Shown here: in pieces, positions 39,101-46,057 of the stretch
How positions within the stretch are numbered: the stretch's first letter is position 1
Layout: the number at the start of each line of letters is the position of its first letter
Source of the DNA: Actinoplanes oblitus
GTDB lineage: Bacteria > Actinomycetota > Actinomycetes > Mycobacteriales > Micromonosporaceae
DNA length: 64,000 nt
Reading direction: 5' to 3'
NCBI RefSeq assembly: GCF_030252345.1
Contig: NZ_CP126980.1
Coordinates: 4,975,501 to 5,039,500 of the forward strand
Program-made: the position numbers and the translations under genes
The notes under the pieces: model-generated
Told to the model about the DNA's origin: nothing
Databases searched by the model: none
What the model saw: the letters and a program-made list of their open reading frames with translations, nothing else

Positions 39101-39254
39101 GCCACACGCCGGCCGCCCGCGCGCCCGCCACCACGTGGTACGCGGTGAGCACCCAGCCGGGGGCGACCAGGTAGCCGGAGCCGCGGGCCATCGGCTCGCC
39201 CGGCCGCCGGACCGCGATCTCGGCGAGGCGCTCCCGCGCCGGGTGCTGATCCAC
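33114..39254 (-). CDS. Trypsin-STAND NTPase with long helical repeat region
   Basis: A 2046-residue protein. Residues 20-210 are a trypsin-like serine protease with His40 (TAYHVV), Asp78 (WADLAL) and Ser172 (EGMSGGPVW), all three present. Residues about 260-560 form a STAND/NACHT-type NTPase: Walker A AEAYAGKT (Lys291) and Walker B LMLVVDGLDEYD (Asp378), followed by a winged-helix-like region. From about 640 to the end come some 25 TPR-like repeats (RALALADVAERL, LARALAAAGRTDEA and similar), interrupted by two low-complexity inserts. This architecture is that of bacterial STAND conflict proteins in which the repeats sense a trigger, the NTPase oligomerises and the protease is the effector (family knowledge). 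The upstream gene is a trypco2 protein, 32 bp away, in the same operon. ATG 39254. Confidence 0.9.
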   Translation of the reverse strand: MDQHPARERLAEIAVRRPGEPMARGSGYLVAPGWVLTAYHVVAGARAAGVWLGAPARLDPGAGLPVDLDQVVAAPWADLALVPVPGLTGGDPVIFGRVRRSAPNEIPVAAVGFPRFKLRPGAASDDLVRDHRHALGTIAPASNYKTGTLELRVDAAPADHPGDPHSPWEGMSGGPVWSGQRLLGVVGQHHPAEGAGVLTVRPLANLYAGADAAAIARWRQALAHLPESVDGLVPIDPPSLRQSEVRRAQRVAGRLAPVYLLSREREQDELRTLAASDTAWRWIVAEAYAGKTALLAWFTLRPPPEIEVASCFLRRPTGENTAEYALDLLTRQLAAIAGRPEYRPSHYLADLVDDLLVLLPEAAAAVRQRGQRLMLVVDGLDEYDTTRGGLDWLPDRTSLPAGVTLVAASRSGATVELPADHPLRHHQTPIAPAEIANDMHEVVRAEIDRIRTHPGGHLSPILSCLAMSYTGLSAAELEEILRRRGRDFDVSEIEESLRHGLGRSVIEIADPEGGPMSVFVFAHDRLLVEAQHRFTGDLPRYYQLLDGWADEYTGRHWPLATPRYLLRPYARQLAERVRDTTAPTERRRAALDRLFALVADRDRLLRLFEYVGNPAAPDADIAAAQQIIVDFGAGLGLDPAEMSFRLAALALRRQPLTTTRAGVASAIARTWARTGRSPAAVALATGIDDPLERGMALADVARLLAARGDVEPALRALAELGGHPDAETVARDVATGLAETSAEPEAYAIATQIADRWLRALALADVAERLCADRPDLAAAAVDKAGADVPALADPVRQAQVVDRMVRALIGLGDAAKAADLVTTVSTRWPAYLAAISLAGLAAALAARSGPDLVERVVRLAVARATGRPADEDRAFAAAARALAEAGRTAPAVRLAGRVIDPVGRIETLAGLLRSAPAGDPALGSEIARIAPAIPSDTAERLALMDAFGRLAHAFAEAGRDRDAARLIDEMVAAPRDATPEDEVATLVAAVRPLVRAGYQEKAAATAQRAVDLVYQIKDRSTRIRMLGSALDALAHAGRPVEAMAEVKRLDDHWQRAKVITEVAISYARDGEPGRAYEMVDRIDAADRRIHGLGVLACSLREQRRADEAARAVDRAHRLALEITSSTDRATRLAELAAQLAAGGLETEAAPIAESAVRAAEDEQRPDTRNRLLGTVSTTLAQAGWFALALRAAAALPESSARERSIDVLARAAAAAGRPETAIAAARQVTGDEYRAMVLSHVALGLAQSGHRQAAEATADEAVQAMMGTYHWRDPEIIGAVTIRLAEAGYLDQARTAVEWIDDLALRAESYGRLARALAAAGRTDEANAAATAAATVAGAIYDPQRRAGTLADLTVALARAGQDRPAGRTMAQALQAVAAIADPSQRTHAVRRLSLDLARAGQAGLARTAVGAATERTDRDDLFAEVARALADGGHPAAALDTATLIDDPGHRAIASLGLATGPPTDQHAVTSPPHPTDQRTAIPLPQAGQRTAPSPPQAGQRTAASPPQAIGQRAEQLAVAGRAATLAVRSATEQSDVASRVSTLTRIATGLADAGLAEPASEAAELAQAAVLRFAQLTQRAHGMCALAHAFQHPSITANGAAASAEALRLARQPREPHERALLLSNVARQLSVAGRPEPARKALDEAIQAAGQIIDLPTRAEMNSHVRRTERDVATIIATRTGAGGRSTPMTRESLRPAPSATAPPPEPSSTSSPFATLASLCRSKPEIEVRRLVTAAARPDSTDSSDSRANQSANAAGSKASPSARTADSATGQSARDSESAASQSADAAARSAADLRGPRRVDILSAVARCLAALGHAEAARAAASAMPLPHRRTVVLAAVAATLAAGGQGDAAVRTAEAITDGVARCATLTDITRDLHTIGRTEQAAHAAREALTAGDTITDPADRCDALLRLAAVLHEAGATQQAALAGARILLAGDAIGSPETQCRILRELTRLEQRAAHDAGAARAARRAVAAARRIGDPERQAAVLAELMSLDGTTHDTTDGDTALEMLLLTPTATNHLAKFPVDLLAHLVARAELA
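34741..34840. repeat. 33-bp in-frame tandem repeat in the STAND gene
   Basis: GCCGTGCGCTGG begins at 34741, 34774 and 34807, a 33-bp (11-codon) period. The repeats encode Gln/Thr/Pro-rich units in a linker between blocks of helical repeats, and their copy number could vary without a frameshift. Confidence 0.75.
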
Positions 39255-39286
39255 CTACGGCTCCCGGACCCGGCGTGCCGCGCGGG

Positions 39287-39688
39287 TCAGGAGTGGTGCC
39301 CCAGCGAGGGGAGCTCCTCGCCCGGGGCGAAGGCGCCGTGCACGTCCAGCCCGCGGGTGACCACTGTGGTGGCGCCCGTCTGGTCCACGGTCGCCACCTC
39401 GACCCTCGGCTTGAGCTTGAGGGAGATGCGCTGGGTGTTGGCCTGGGCCGAGCCGAGCGCGCCCTTGACGGCGGCCTCGGCCGAGGCGACCACCCAGAAC
39501 TTGGCGCCGATCTTGCCGGACGTCTCGGCGGACCGGGTGGTCGTGTAGACCACGTCCATGGTTATCTCGATCTCGTCGATGCCCAGTCTCAGCTGCTGCC
39601 CGTCGGCGGCGCTCTGTGCCTCGGTCAGTTCGGCCCGCAGGTCCCGCAGGAAGTCGGCCAGGCCGATCAGGGTCGCGTCGTCGGCCAC
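39287..39688 (-). CDS. Trypco2-domain protein
   Basis: A 133-residue protein beginning VADDATLIGLADFLRDLRAEL. Its features match the trypsin-co-occurring domain 2 (trypco2): the opening helix, QLRLGIDEIEITMDVVYTT, then GKIGAKFWVVASAEAAVKG and the strand RISLKLKPRV. These small proteins are encoded beside trypsin-NTPase conflict proteins and are thought to be their partner, sensor or substrate (comparative genomics by Aravind and colleagues, from memory). GTG 39688 has GGGAGGA with 6-bp spacing and is preferred over an ATG at 39718. It is the first gene of the operon with the STAND protein. Confidence 0.82.
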   Translation of the reverse strand: MADDATLIGLADFLRDLRAELTEAQSAADGQQLRLGIDEIEITMDVVYTTTRSAETSGKIGAKFWVVASAEAAVKGALGSAQANTQRISLKLKPRVEVATVDQTGATTVVTRGLDVHGAFAPGEELPSLGHHS

Positions 39689-39810
39689 CGCGTGTCCTCC
39701 CGCTCCGTCAGCGTGCACTGAGCCGAGTTAATACCCCGGGCGAGCCCGTTGTCCACGGTTTCCCCGCGTGCCGGGAGGGATGACCGGTGGCAGCTGTCCG
39801 CGGGCGGGGA

Positions 39811-40239
39811 TCAGGCGGTGCCGAACGGGTTGTCGATGACGTAGCGCCAGCGGCCGTCCGGTCCGCGCCGCAGCACGTCCGTGGCGACGCCCCGCAGGTC
39901 GAGCGGGGAGCCCCGCCGGCTGGTGCCGCGCATCGACCAGTCGACGACGGACAGTGCGATGTCGCCGGTGGTGTAGAGGTGCCTGACCTGGGCTCGCATC
40001 GGCACCCCGAAGCCGAGTAGATGCTCGAGGGCCGCACGCCGCTCGCCCCCGCCGCCTCTCGGCGTGCCCGGTTGCGGCACCACGAGCGCGTCCGGCTCGT
40101 AGAACTCGTCGAGCAGGGCGCCGGACCCGGACGCGAACGCCGCGGTGTAGGCGGTCAGGTGGGCTCGCAGGTCGGTGGGCGGAGCGAGGTGCTCGGCCGG
40201 CATGTCGTCGCTGCCAGGTGGTGGCGGAAAGTTCGTCAT
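39811..40239 (-). CDS. SnoaL-like/NTF2-fold protein
   Basis: A 142-residue protein of the NTF2-like superfamily (DUF4440/SgcJ type): an N-terminal helix (LRAHLTAYTAAFASGSGALLDEFYEPDALVV), then alternating strands closing with VVDWSMRGTSRRG and GRWRYVIDNPFG. The cone-shaped fold binds small hydrophobic ligands or acts as an isomerase; no specific role is indicated. Separate from the trypco2 operon (about 120 bp gap). Confidence 0.8.
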   Translation of the reverse strand: MTNFPPPPGSDDMPAEHLAPPTDLRAHLTAYTAAFASGSGALLDEFYEPDALVVPQPGTPRGGGGERRAALEHLLGFGVPMRAQVRHLYTTGDIALSVVDWSMRGTSRRGSPLDLRGVATDVLRRGPDGRWRYVIDNPFGTA

Positions 40240-40306
40240 GCCCGGTCAGGATAACCGCCGTGGCCAGGCGGCCGCCCGCTCCGGGCGTACCGTAATCGGG
40301 TTGTGC

Positions 40307-40339
40307 CCGGGAGGGGCCGCGAGGCGCGGACCCTCCCGG
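40307..40339. terminator. Hairpin terminator of the mannanase gene
   Basis: CCGGGAGGG (40307-40315) pairs with CCCTCCCGG (40331-40339). It lies 9 bp beyond the stop of the minus-strand GH5 gene. Confidence 0.7.
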
Positions 40340-40347
40340 TGGTGGGA

Positions 40348-41703
40348 TCAGCTCGCGGTGCAGGTGGGGATGGGCGCGGTGTTGGTGCCGGTCCAGGAGC
40401 CGAGGAAGCCGAACGAGGTGGTGGCCTTGGCGGCGAGGCTGCCGTTGTAGCCGGCGTTCCTGGCGGTGACGGCGGCGCCGCTGCTGGTCACGGTGGCGGA
40501 CCAGGCGTTGGCGACGGTCTGGCCGTTGGCGAAGGTCCAGGTGACCGTCCAGCCGCTGATCGGGGCGCTGCCGGCGGTCACCTTCACCTCGCCCTGGAAG
40601 CCGCCGGGCCACTGGCCGGTGATGGCGTAGGTGGCGGTGCAGGTCTTGCCGGTGGGCTGGGACGGCGACGGCGACGACGGGGAAGGCGACGACGGCGACG
40701 GCGAGGCGGGGGAGGAGGTCGAGGTGCCGCCGAAGACGGTGGCCTCCCGGGCGGTGGCCTTGATCCCGTTGGGGCCGTCGAAGACCCGGCTGTACCAGGT
40801 GGTCTTCTGGTTCACGTCGAAGTTGAGCACCATGTCCAGGACCGGGTCGGTGTTGCCGGACCACGACCAGCCGAGGTAGCCGAGGCCGCGCTTGACCGCC
40901 TCGGAGATCACCGTCTGGTCGTCGACCTCACCGGACGCGAACTGCCAGCCGAACTCGCCGATCAGCAGCGGCCAGCCCTTGGACCGGAAGGTGTCCAGGT
41001 ACGAGGTGATCGTCGAGGCCTGGTTGTAGACCGCGTACATGTGGATGGACAGGATGGTGTTGTGCTGGGTGTCGGCGTCCAGCACGGCCTGCCCGTTGGC
41101 GAGCATGACCTGCTGCCAGTCCTGTCCCCAGTTCGGGGCGTCGACCATCAGCAGGTGCTGGAAGCCGTTGTCGCGCATCTTCTTGATCGCGGCGGTGGTG
41201 GCGGCGGTCCACTGGCTCGGGTTGGTGTTGCCGATCGGCTCGTTGCCGATGTTGATCGCGACGTAGTCCTCCTGGCCGGCCAGGACGCTCTTCAGGCTGA
41301 TCCAGTAGTTGACGGCCTGGTCCAGGGTGTATGCGGCGCTGTCCTCGCCGTACCCGGTGGTGTCGTGGTCCTCCAGGACGCAGATCAGTCTGCTGGCCTT
41401 GCACAGGGAGATCACGTTGGCCACGTCGGCGGCGCTGTTCGCGGTCCACCGGCCGCCGGAGAGCACCACCCGGACGGTGTTCGCGCCGGCCGCCTTGATG
41501 TTGGCGAACGAACTGGTCTGTGAGGTGTACCAGGTGTGCGCGTGGTTGACGCCGCGCATGACGAACTTGTTGCCGTTCGCCTCGTAGATGTCGGTGCCGA
41601 CGACGTGCAGGCCGGTGGCGGCGTACGCGGGGCTGCCGAGGGCGATCACCGCGCCGACGGCGGCGAGCAGGGCGGCGCAGAGTGCGAGGAGGACTCTTCG
41701 CAT
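40348..41703 (-). CDS. GH5 endo-beta-mannanase-like enzyme with C-terminal CBM2
   Basis: A 451-residue secreted glycoside hydrolase. The signal peptide (residues 1-28, cleaved near PAYA) is followed by a GH5 barrel with acid/base Glu155 in NIGNEP and nucleophile Glu250 in LIGEFGW. VNHAHTWY and HMYAVY are marks of the mannanase branch (GH5_8) rather than cellulase. A linker of SPS repeats joins a CBM2 with Cys at both ends (CTATYAITGQWPGGFQGEVKV to IPTC). It probably hydrolyses mannan or glucomannan. A CelR-type palindrome sits upstream, so it is likely co-regulated with the cellulase at 28.7 kb. Confidence 0.9.
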   Translation of the reverse strand: MRRVLLALCAALLAAVGAVIALGSPAYAATGLHVVGTDIYEANGNKFVMRGVNHAHTWYTSQTSSFANIKAAGANTVRVVLSGGRWTANSAADVANVISLCKASRLICVLEDHDTTGYGEDSAAYTLDQAVNYWISLKSVLAGQEDYVAINIGNEPIGNTNPSQWTAATTAAIKKMRDNGFQHLLMVDAPNWGQDWQQVMLANGQAVLDADTQHNTILSIHMYAVYNQASTITSYLDTFRSKGWPLLIGEFGWQFASGEVDDQTVISEAVKRGLGYLGWSWSGNTDPVLDMVLNFDVNQKTTWYSRVFDGPNGIKATAREATVFGGTSTSSPASPSPSSPSPSSPSPSQPTGKTCTATYAITGQWPGGFQGEVKVTAGSAPISGWTVTWTFANGQTVANAWSATVTSSGAAVTARNAGYNGSLAAKATTSFGFLGSWTGTNTAPIPTCTAS

Positions 41704-41739
41704 GATCTGCCCCTTTCTCTATCGATGGGGGACGTTGTC

Positions 41740-41751
41740 GGGAGCGCTCCC
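41740..41751 (-). promoter_or_regulatory. CelR/CebR-type operator upstream of the mannanase
   Basis: The 12-bp palindrome GGGAGCGCTCCC, with outer bases C and A, is the same core as the box before the cellulase gene. It lies 37 bp before the mannanase ATG. Confidence 0.75.
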
Positions 41752-41888
41752 ACCAGGGTCCGCATGTTTCTTCAGTTGGTCAAGTTAGTCACCGGAGTAT
41801 TTCCGCGGGCCGATGTCCGGGGCTGGTGATCAGGGGGACGGGGTGCCACTATTGCCGTCGTACCGGCGGTTCGCGGAGAGGGATGGTT

Positions 41889-42224
41889 GTGGCAAGCACC
41901 GGATCGGATGTCGACGCCATAGGTGAGCTACGCGGGCGGATCGACCGGGCACGCGCCGAGATGGCATCGCTCAACCCGAGGTCGCCGAGGTACCGCCAGC
42001 TGCGGCGGGACGTGGTGCGCGCCTCGGGCCGGCTGCGCGACCAGCAGGTGCGGGCCGAGCGGCGGGCCGGCCACGTCCGGGACCTGCGACTGCTCTACCT
42101 CGTGGCGAGCGCCGTCTGCGCGGTGGCCGGTTGGGCCGGCACCTGGCTGTTCTTCCTGGCGGCCGGTCTGCTGCTGGTCCTCGCGTGGTTCGTCGGCCGG
42201 CTGCCCGAGCACGCGTACCGGTGA
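41889..42224 (+). CDS. Small membrane protein with N-terminal coiled coil
   Basis: About 111 residues from GTG 41889, which has GGAGAGGG at optimal spacing; an ATG at 41883 is also in frame. The N-terminal half is a charged helix (IGELRGRIDRARAEMASLN, RASGRLRDQQVRAERRAG) and the C-terminal half has two membrane helices (LLYLVASAVCAVAGW, LFFLAAGLLLVLAWFVG). Function unknown. Confidence 0.6.
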   Translation: MASTGSDVDAIGELRGRIDRARAEMASLNPRSPRYRQLRRDVVRASGRLRDQQVRAERRAGHVRDLRLLYLVASAVCAVAGWAGTWLFFLAAGLLLVLAWFVGRLPEHAYR

Positions 42225-42239
42225 CGTCCGGGCTGGCCG

Positions 42240-42464
42240 TCAGCCCTCGGCCAGCGGGCTGAACTGCAGGCCGGCCAGCCGCCAGTCGCCGCCGTGGCGC
42301 ACCCAGGTCTGGCTCGCCCGCACGGTCAGCTCCATCGGCTGGCCCTGCCAGGCCGAGCGGCTGCGCTGGAAGTCGTCGGCCAGCAGCGAGCGCAGGGTGG
42401 CGGTGTCGGCGTGCAGCTCGGCCTCGTCGAAGGCCCGGACCAACCGATCGGCGTCGAACGTCAT
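42240..42464 (-). CDS. Shortened NTF2-like (DUF4440) protein
   Basis: A 74-residue protein. The start (RLVRAFDEAELHADTATLRSLLADDF is split by a turn) and the end (MELTVRASQTWVRHGGDWRLAG) match the two ends of a DUF4440/SnoaL-like protein, but the roughly 45 central residues usual in the family are missing. It may be non-functional. Its ATG overlaps the stop of the MmyB regulator (ATGA), so translational coupling was kept. Confidence 0.55.
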   Translation of the reverse strand: MTFDADRLVRAFDEAELHADTATLRSLLADDFQRSRSAWQGQPMELTVRASQTWVRHGGDWRLAGLQFSPLAEG

Positions 42465-43279
42465 GACCGCTCCAGCTGCCGGAGCCGGTCGGCGGCCGGG
42501 CTGCCCGGCGGGGCCGTGTACAGCACCAGCAGCTGGTCCGGTTCGCCGGGCAGGGTCAGGGTCTCGAACGCCAGGTCCAGCTCGCCGGCCACCGGGTGAC
42601 GCAGCAGCTTGGCGCCGAACCTCTTCTCCGCGACCCGCCGCTGCGCCCACAGCTCGGCGAACTCCGGGCTGGCCGCCGACAGCTCGTCCACCAGGGCGGC
42701 CAGCAGCGGGTCACCCGGGTGACGCCCGTTGTCGAGCTGCAGGTAGGCCACCGTCTCGGCGGCGACCGCGGCCCAGTCGCGGTAGAACGTGCGCGCCGCC
42801 GGTTCCAGGAACGTGTACCGCACCAGGTTGACCGGGCCGGTGAAGCCGTTGACGGCGGCGGCCAGCGGGTTCCAGGCCAGCACGTCCAGCCGGCGGCCCA
42901 CCACGAACGCCGGCACCTGCCGCATCATGTCCAGCGCGGTCCGCATGCCCGGACGGATCCGCTGGGCCGTCTGCCGGGTGGCACCGGCCGGCCGGGCCAG
43001 GTTGAACAGGTGCCGCCGCTCGACGTCGTCGAGGCCCAGCACCCGGGCCACCGATTCCAGCACGGCGTCCGACACGTTGCGCCCGCGGCCCTGCTCCAGT
43101 CGCATGTAGTAGTCCGGGCTCACCCCGGCGAGCTGGGCCAGCTCCTCGCGGCGCAGGCCGGGGACGCGGCGGCGGCCGTACACCGGCAGGCCGACCTGCT
43201 CGGGCCGGATGGCCGCACGCCGGGCACGCAGGAACGCGCCGATGCCGGACTCGGGGATGGAAGTGGAAGCGACAGCCAC
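42461..43279 (-). CDS. MmyB-like XRE-family transcriptional regulator
   Basis: A 272-residue regulator. The N-terminal helix-turn-helix has the family-typical VPGLRREELAQLAGVSPDYY and RLEQGRGRNVSD. The C-terminal MmyB ligand-binding domain (residues about 95-270) belongs to the PAS-like fold that binds fatty acids or other small ligands in this family. Divergent from an SDR gene across a 21-bp palindrome, a very common MmyB-SDR arrangement in actinomycetes, so it most likely represses the SDR and itself. Confidence 0.9.
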   Translation of the reverse strand: MAVASTSIPESGIGAFLRARRAAIRPEQVGLPVYGRRRVPGLRREELAQLAGVSPDYYMRLEQGRGRNVSDAVLESVARVLGLDDVERRHLFNLARPAGATRQTAQRIRPGMRTALDMMRQVPAFVVGRRLDVLAWNPLAAAVNGFTGPVNLVRYTFLEPAARTFYRDWAAVAAETVAYLQLDNGRHPGDPLLAALVDELSAASPEFAELWAQRRVAEKRFGAKLLRHPVAGELDLAFETLTLPGEPDQLLVLYTAPPGSPAADRLRQLERS

Positions 43280-43287
43280 CGCCCGAT

Positions 43288-43308
43288 CCTAGGTCTGCCA
43301 GACCTAGG
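43288..43308. promoter_or_regulatory. 21-bp operator palindrome for the MmyB regulator
   Basis: CCTAGGTCTG and CAGACCTAGG are perfect inverted arms around a single central C. It lies 9 bp upstream of the regulator start and 51 bp before the SDR ATG, in position to block both promoters. Confidence 0.8.
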
Positions 43309-43358
43309 TGACGACGCGCCCCTGCCTGACCCCGGCGCGCTCGGCGACGCTCGACGGC

Positions 43359-44117
43359 ATGAACAACTACGACCTGCACAGCCGGACCGCCGTCGTCACC
43401 GGAGCCGCCAGCGGCATGGGCGCCGCGACCGCCGCCCTGCTCGCCGCCGGCGGTGCCCGCGTCGCCCTGCTGGCCCGGCGCCGGAACCGCGTCGAGGAAC
43501 TCGCCGCCAAGATCGAAGCCGCCGGCGGGACGGCCCTGGCGGTGACCGCCGACGTCACCGACCAGGCGGCCGTGACGGCGGCCGCCGACCGGATCGGCGC
43601 GACGCTCGGCCCGGTCGACCTGGTGGTCAACGCGGCCGGCGTGATGCTGCCCAACCCGATCGGCGAGGCCCGCCGCGAGGAGTGGGCCCGGATGATCGAC
43701 ACGAACCTGACCGGTGCGCTGGACGTGATCAGCGCCTTCCTGCCCGGCCTGCGCGCCGCCGCGGCCGCCGGCCGGCCCGCCGACCTGGTGAACATCTCCT
43801 CGATCGGGGCGCACGTGCTGTTCCCGAACTACGCCGTCTACTCGGCCACCAAGGCGGCACTGACCCAGCTCTCCGCCGGGCTGCGGGCCGAGCTGGGTCC
43901 CGAGAGCGTCCGGGTCACCAACATCGAACCCGGCCTGACCGACACCGAACTCGGTGGGCACATCGACAACGGCGCCCTGTCCGGCCAGCTGGACGCGATG
44001 TTCCAGGCGCTGCCGGCGCTGAGCGCCGACGACGTGGCCGACCTGATCGGGTACGTGACCTCGCGTCCCCGGCACGTCAACCTGCGCCAGGTCATCGTGC
44101 TGCCCACCCCGCAGTAG
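43359..44117 (+). CDS. Short-chain dehydrogenase/reductase
   Basis: A 252-residue classical SDR: cofactor motif TGAASGMG, NAAG, active-site Ser in ISSIG and Tyr-x-x-x-Lys in YSATK, then PGLTDTEL. The substrate is unknown. ATG 43359 was chosen; the upstream frame runs through the operator palindrome. It is controlled by the divergent MmyB regulator. Confidence 0.9.
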   Translation: MNNYDLHSRTAVVTGAASGMGAATAALLAAGGARVALLARRRNRVEELAAKIEAAGGTALAVTADVTDQAAVTAAADRIGATLGPVDLVVNAAGVMLPNPIGEARREEWARMIDTNLTGALDVISAFLPGLRAAAAAGRPADLVNISSIGAHVLFPNYAVYSATKAALTQLSAGLRAELGPESVRVTNIEPGLTDTELGGHIDNGALSGQLDAMFQALPALSADDVADLIGYVTSRPRHVNLRQVIVLPTPQ

Positions 44118-44281
44118 CCGGCGATCGGTCGAGCGCCGTCACCCGGTCGCGCAGCTTGTCGGCCCGCTGCCGCCGCCCGTCCCGGCGGCTGGCGCCGGGG
44201 CGGGTCGTCACCCCGCCGGAGGCCACCCACGACGGCCGGAGTCCACGATGTCGTGCCCGCCACGCGGGCATGGTGGTGAGG

Positions 44282-44611
44282 TCAGGCACGCTTCTCCTGG
44301 GAGGCGCGTACCGCGGCGATCGCCTCCTCGCGGGTGTCGCCGAAGTGCAAGGGCACGAACTGGCCGGTACCGGACCGCCCGCACCTGACGAGGATGCCCG
44401 CCACCAGGCCGCCGCGCGGCGGGTCCCACGTCACCAGCGGGGAGAAGCGCGCCTCGGCGCCGGAGGCGGCAGTGGCGTCCGCCACCTTCTCCGCGGCGAC
44501 CACCTCCGGCGACGGCTGGTCCGACATCCAGCCGAACACCCGGCCGGCCCGCACCTCGTTGCCGTCCTGGGTCGCGCACCACAGCGGGTACGCCTGCGGA
44601 ATGACCGACAC
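44282..44611 (-). CDS. Small hypothetical protein, 109 aa
   Basis: A 109-residue soluble protein with a mixed alpha/beta profile and a C-terminal helix (TREEAIAAVRASQEKRA). It resembles small proteins that are common in actinomycetes but have no known domain. The codon pattern supports coding on this strand. Divergent from a small membrane protein. Confidence 0.5.
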   Translation of the reverse strand: MSVIPQAYPLWCATQDGNEVRAGRVFGWMSDQPSPEVVAAEKVADATAASGAEARFSPLVTWDPPRGGLVAGILVRCGRSGTGQFVPLHFGDTREEAIAAVRASQEKRA

Positions 44612-44715
44612 AGCGACCTCCCCGTCCTCGTCCCGTCATTCTGCGGCACAGCGGCAGGCCACCTGGCCGGTATCCGGACACCCGCGGCTAAGCTCCGGTG
44701 GTCGAGGGGAGCGGT

Positions 44716-45018
44716 ATGACGGACGTGGTGCGGACGCTGCGGTGGTGCGGTGCGGCAGCCGTTGTGGTGTTCGGCGTCCTGCCGGCGGTGATGCTGAGCC
44801 TGCTGGTGGCCGGCGGGCACACCCCGCGCTCGGTCGGGCTGCTGCTGATCCCCGGTGTCGGGCTGGTGGTGTGCGCGCTGATCTGCGCGGTCCGCGGCAT
44901 CACCACCGCCGATCCCGACGCCGGCGCCCAGCTGATGCGGCGCGGCATGGCCTTCGTCGCCGGCGCCGACCTGATCATGCTTGGTGGCAACGCGCTGATC
45001 CGGATGGCGACCAGCTGA
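44716..45018 (+). CDS. Small membrane protein, 100 aa
   Basis: Three hydrophobic helices (AAAVVVFGVLPAVMLSLLVAG, LLLIPGVGLVVCALICAV, GMAFVAGADLIMLGGNAL). ATG 44716 follows GAGGGGA. Its end overlaps the convergent anti-sigma-like gene by 44 bp. Function unknown. Confidence 0.6.
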   Translation: MTDVVRTLRWCGAAAVVVFGVLPAVMLSLLVAGGHTPRSVGLLLIPGVGLVVCALICAVRGITTADPDAGAQLMRRGMAFVAGADLIMLGGNALIRMATS

Positions 45019-45919
45019 CCTCACCGGAACCGCGACGCGGGCTGGAGAGGCCCGCCGGTGGCGACAGGGTGGCCCAGACGACCTTGCCGCCGCGGGCCGG
45101 CAGCACGCCCCAGGCGTCGGCGGTGGCGTGCACCAGCAGCAGGCCCCGTCCTCGTTCGCTCAGCGCGCCCGTCCCGCCCTGGCCGGCCGGATGATCCAGA
45201 TGCGGGTACCGGGTGTCGGCGTCGCGGACGGCCAGATGCAGCAGCTGGTCGCGGCGTGACACGGTGACCACGAGGTCGGTGCCGGCGTGCTGCACGGCAT
45301 TGGTGGTCAACTCGGACATGATCAGGCCGGCGTCGCGGCGCATCAGGGGCAGTCGCCAGGCGTCACAGGCTCGGACGACGAGACCCCGGGCGGCCGGCAC
45401 CGAGATCGGCTCGGGGCGCAGCCGGACCTGCAGCCGGTGACTGTGCGGCGGTCGTACCGATGTCGCTCGGCGCGCATCCGGCAGGGTGGTGAAGATCGGC
45501 GGCCGGTGCACGTCGTGATGTCGCAACCGGTAACTCAGCATCGTCTCGGCCGGCAGGCACAACACGATCTGGACCGGCACCGGCCGCAGGCGCGCCGCGC
45601 GCACCGTCGTCATCCAGAACTGCCTGCTGAGCCCGTGCTGGTCGGCCAGGTGGTGCAGGTCGATGATGATCGTCGCGACCGGGCCGGCCAGGCAGAGGTG
45701 CAGCACGCCGGTGACCTGGCTGCCGAGGTCCGGTGACCACTGGCCGTGCACTGTCATCTCGACCACCGAGGTGCTCGCGTCGGCCGTGACGCCCACCGCT
45801 ATGCCGCGCCGGCCGGTCGCGGTGGTGACCAGGTACGGCGGCTGTGCCGGGTGCGCCCGCCGCGATGGGCCGGCGGCGGCAGGATGAATCGGAACGGTCA
45901 CAGCGGCTCCAGGGCGCAC
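44975..45919 (-). CDS. STAS-HATPase anti-sigma-type regulator
   Basis: A 314-residue protein joining an N-terminal STAS-like domain (residues about 45-145; VATIIIDLHHLADQHGLSRQFW) to a HATPase_c_2 domain of the RsbW type (N-box IMSELTTNAVQHAG, then LAVRDAD and GRGLLLVHATADAWG). RsbW-like proteins bind sigma factors and phosphorylate anti-sigma antagonists; a STAS-HATPase fusion may hold both partner roles. No sigma factor gene is adjacent. Starts with ATG 45919; GTG 45901 is possible. Confidence 0.75.
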   Translation of the reverse strand: MRPGAAVTVPIHPAAAGPSRRAHPAQPPYLVTTATGRRGIAVGVTADASTSVVEMTVHGQWSPDLGSQVTGVLHLCLAGPVATIIIDLHHLADQHGLSRQFWMTTVRAARLRPVPVQIVLCLPAETMLSYRLRHHDVHRPPIFTTLPDARRATSVRPPHSHRLQVRLRPEPISVPAARGLVVRACDAWRLPLMRRDAGLIMSELTTNAVQHAGTDLVVTVSRRDQLLHLAVRDADTRYPHLDHPAGQGGTGALSERGRGLLLVHATADAWGVLPARGGKVVWATLSPPAGLSSPRRGSGEVSWSPSGSARCHQA

Positions 45920-46057
45920 GACGGGCGGTGCGCTGCCGAGGTCTGGAGCAGCGGACGGTGATGACGGGGCATCGCCGATGGCTCAACGGTACGCCACCCG
46001 GCCCGCGAGCGCCGGATGGGAACGACCCGTTCGTGGCGCCGGCGACGGGACCGGCCG

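Noticed and set aside
44092..44289. 65-codon minus-strand ORF after the 109-residue gene
   Set aside because: Overlaps the SDR 3' end, has Arg-rich composition and no recognisable feature.
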